A DNA stretch of 64,000 bases from an uncultured beta proteobacterium (lineage in GTDB: Bacteria > Pseudomonadota > Gammaproteobacteria > Burkholderiales > Burkholderiaceae_A), in NCBI GenBank assembly GCA_902625535.1, contig CACOBT010000008.1, positions 1-64,000 on the forward strand, given 5' to 3'. Shown here one piece after another: positions 62,590 through 64,000 of the stretch; within the stretch, counting starts at the first letter, position 1, and each line of letters begins with the position of its first letter. The position numbers and the translations under genes are program-made. The notes under the pieces are model-generated. The model did not search any database. It saw nothing but the letters and a program-made list of their open reading frames with translations, and was not told the DNA's origin.

Positions 62590-63555
62590 ATGGCAGAATA
62601 TCAAAATTTATTTACACAAGTTCAGGTCCAGGCTCCTGCATACCCGGGAGTACCACTGGAAAGAGACAGAGATACGAGAGAGAGAGTTACTACTCCATGG
62701 CATTCATCGTTGATGGGATGGATAGGTAATGCTCAGATAGGACCAATTTATTTGGGGTTTCTGGGTGTTGGATCGGCGATATGTTTTGCGATTGCTTTTT
62801 CGATTATTGGAATGAACTACCTTGCACAGGTAGATTACAATGTAGTCGAGTTTGTGAGAAAGTTATTTTGGCTTTCTTTAAATCCACCTGACGCTAAATA
62901 CGGTTTGGGCTTCCCGCCTCTCGCCGAGGGTGGCTGGTTTCTAATGACAGGATTCTTTCTTACCGCATCTGTTCTTCTGTGGTGGTTTAGAATGTATAGA
63001 AGAGCATTAGCTATGGGTATGGGAACACATGTAGCATGGGGTTTTGCGGCCGCAATCTGGCTCTTTCTTGTCTTGGGCTTGTTGCGACCAATACTAATGG
63101 GGAATTGGAGCGAGGCAGTTCCATATGGTATCTTTTCCCATTTAGAGTGGACACAAACATTTTCAATCAGATATGGTAACCTTTTTTGGAATCCTTTTCA
63201 CATGCTTTCGATAGCATTTCTCTACGGAGCAGCGTTACTTGCGGCTATGCATGGTGCCACTATTCTTTCGGTAAGTAGATTCGGGGGCGATAGGGAGATA
63301 GAGCAGATTGTTGATAGAGGCACAGCATCTGAGCGTGCAGCATTATTCTGGAGATGGACAATGGGCTTTAACGCAACCATGGAGTCTGTTCATAGATGGT
63401 TGTGGTGGTTCGCAGCATTGGTTTGTATAACTGGTGGAATAGGAATTCTTTTAACCGGTACAGTCGTCGATAGTTGGTATATATGGGCGGTCAAACATAA
63501 TGTTATCCCGTCAGATCCTTCGGTATGGCCAGTCACACCGTATTATGAAAATTGA
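62590..63555 (+). CDS. pufM: Photosynthetic reaction centre M subunit
   Basis: A 321-aa partner of PufL. Helix ligands are in [24 protein letters not shown] and [22 protein letters not shown], the last part of the iron and quinone site with Glu in [19 protein letters not shown]. The C-terminal tail after WPVTPYYEN is short. Spaced 22 bp from pufL; a hairpin and an azurin gene follow. Confidence 0.97.
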   Translation: MAEYQNLFTQVQVQAPAYPGVPLERDRDTRERVTTPWHSSLMGWIGNAQIGPIYLGFLGVGSAICFAIAFSIIGMNYLAQVDYNVVEFVRKLFWLSLNPPDAKYGLGFPPLAEGGWFLMTGFFLTASVLLWWFRMYRRALAMGMGTHVAWGFAAAIWLFLVLGLLRPILMGNWSEAVPYGIFSHLEWTQTFSIRYGNLFWNPFHMLSIAFLYGAALLAAMHGATILSVSRFGGDREIEQIVDRGTASERAALFWRWTMGFNATMESVHRWLWWFAALVCITGGIGILLTGTVVDSWYIWAVKHNVIPSDPSVWPVTPYYEN

Positions 63556-63586
63556 GTTTTATTAAATACAAAACTCTCTTGTTCGA

Positions 63587-63615
63587 ATGAGCTGGGCGAG
63601 CTGTTCCCAGCTCAT
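63587..63615 (+). other. Hairpin between pufM and azurin
   Basis: A perfect 10-bp stem ATGAGCTGGG/CCCAGCTCAT with a 9-nt loop, followed by a weak T-rich stretch (ATTGTTTTATTG). It could be a partial terminator or an RNA-stability element at the end of pufLM. Confidence 0.6.
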
Positions 63616-63697
63616 ATTGTTTTATTGAGGTAAGAAAGAGAAAACTTTTTTAATTAGTGGGGGTCCCATTAATAGTTATTTGAAAGGAGATGTATCA

Positions 63698-64000
63698 ATG
63701 TTAAAAAACTTAGTTATGCTTGTCATGAGCCTTTTTACGCTCAGTTGTTACGCTGCCTGTGAGGTAAATCTGTCATCGGCAGACAACATGATGTTTGATA
63801 AGAGAAAAATTTCCGTAGAGTCGAGCTGCGAAAAATTGGTAATCAATTTTGAGCATAAGGGTAAGATGCCGGTTGCTGCTGGTGGCCATAATGTTGTCAT
63901 TATCAAGACAAAGGACTTTAACACTGTTGTTAAGAAAATTGATATGAAATTGGGTGCCGATGCTGGATTTTTGCCCGAAATGCCGGAAGTTCTAGCCAAA
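63698..64000 (+). CDS. Azurin (blue copper protein), 5' part
   Basis: The frame runs off the window after 101 codons. It encodes a signal peptide (MLKNLVMLVMSLFTLSCYA) and the start of an azurin: disulfide cysteines 21 and 44 and the copper ligand His64 in GGHNVVI have the same spacing (23 and 20) as Cys3, Cys26 and His46 of Pseudomonas azurin. The remaining ligands (Cys, His, Met near the C-terminus) lie beyond the edge. Good AAAGGAGA at 63683-63690. Directly behind pufLM, it could reduce the photo-oxidised reaction centre from the periplasm. Confidence 0.88.
   Translation, partial: MLKNLVMLVMSLFTLSCYAACEVNLSSADNMMFDKRKISVESSCEKLVINFEHKGKMPVAAGGHNVVIIKTKDFNTVVKKIDMKLGADAGFLPEMPEVLAK

Noticed and set aside
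1..64000. CRISPR arrays, insertion sequences, prophage
   Set aside because: I saw no regularly spaced repeats, transposase genes or phage structural genes on either strand.

Overview
The window is an AT-rich bacterial chromosome segment, most likely from a betaproteobacterium with a compact genome. I infer this from gene order and family features, not from a database search. The supporting signs are recA-recX-sucC-sucD, the block miaA / purM / hda - HAD phosphatase - pcnB - dNK - panC, the run nrdR-ribD-ribE-ribBA-ribH-nusB-thiL-pgpA, a RibBA whose RibA half is degenerate, and an RpoD with a very long lysine-rich N-terminal extension. The right-hand end carries genes for bacteriochlorophyll, carotenoid and a type-II reaction centre, so the organism is an anoxygenic phototroph. 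Heme A synthase in the same window suggests aerobic respiration, so an aerobic anoxygenic phototroph is the best guess.

Layout. 1-5.4 kb: YhdP C-terminal part, nitrilase, TldD and DAHP synthase. 5.4-8.3 kb: a PduO-type adenosyltransferase and anmK on the minus strand, separated by about 1.2 kb with no supported gene. 8.3-20.7 kb: a dense plus-strand run (tyrS, ctaA, nrdR, riboflavin genes, nusB, thiL, pgpA, pncC, recA with a clear LexA box, recX, sucCD). 20.8-25.0 kb: a minus-strand block (panC, deoxynucleoside kinase, pcnB, HAD phosphatase, hda). 25.1-34.2 kb: purM, miaA, mutL, amiC, tsaE, queG, xerD, plsY and tsaD in alternating orientations with several overlapping 3' ends. 34.3-39.2 kb: the rpsU-dnaG-rpoD macromolecular synthesis cluster followed by tRNA-Ile(CAU).

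39.2-49.9 kb is an accessory stretch. It has a fused two-domain metallo-beta-lactamase-fold protein and a SoxYZ-like carrier of the quinoprotein relay type, two orphan exported proteins, a trypsin-like protease with a helical-repeat tail, an Att-type ABC exporter with its AttH lipocalin-like partner, apaG, a Lon N-domain protein and a small membrane protein.

49.9-64 kb is the photosynthesis gene cluster: bchI-bchD, then bchO (minus) divergent from crtE-crtF, then the superoperon bchC-X-Y-Z-pufB-(unknown 79 aa membrane protein)-pufA-pufL-pufM followed by an azurin gene cut by the window end. Both control regions (bchO/crtE and bchC) carry paired perfect TGT-N12-ACA palindromes, the classic PpsR/CrtJ operator. 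GC-rich hairpins lie before pufB, between pufA and pufL, and between pufM and azurin, which suggests RNA-level adjustment of subunit ratios.

The most novel-looking parts are the unrecognised single-span protein between the two LH1 genes, the azurin gene at the position where a reaction-centre electron donor gene would be expected, the hairpin-rich segment before pufB, and the fused MBL protein whose N-terminal domain has lost its metal ligands.
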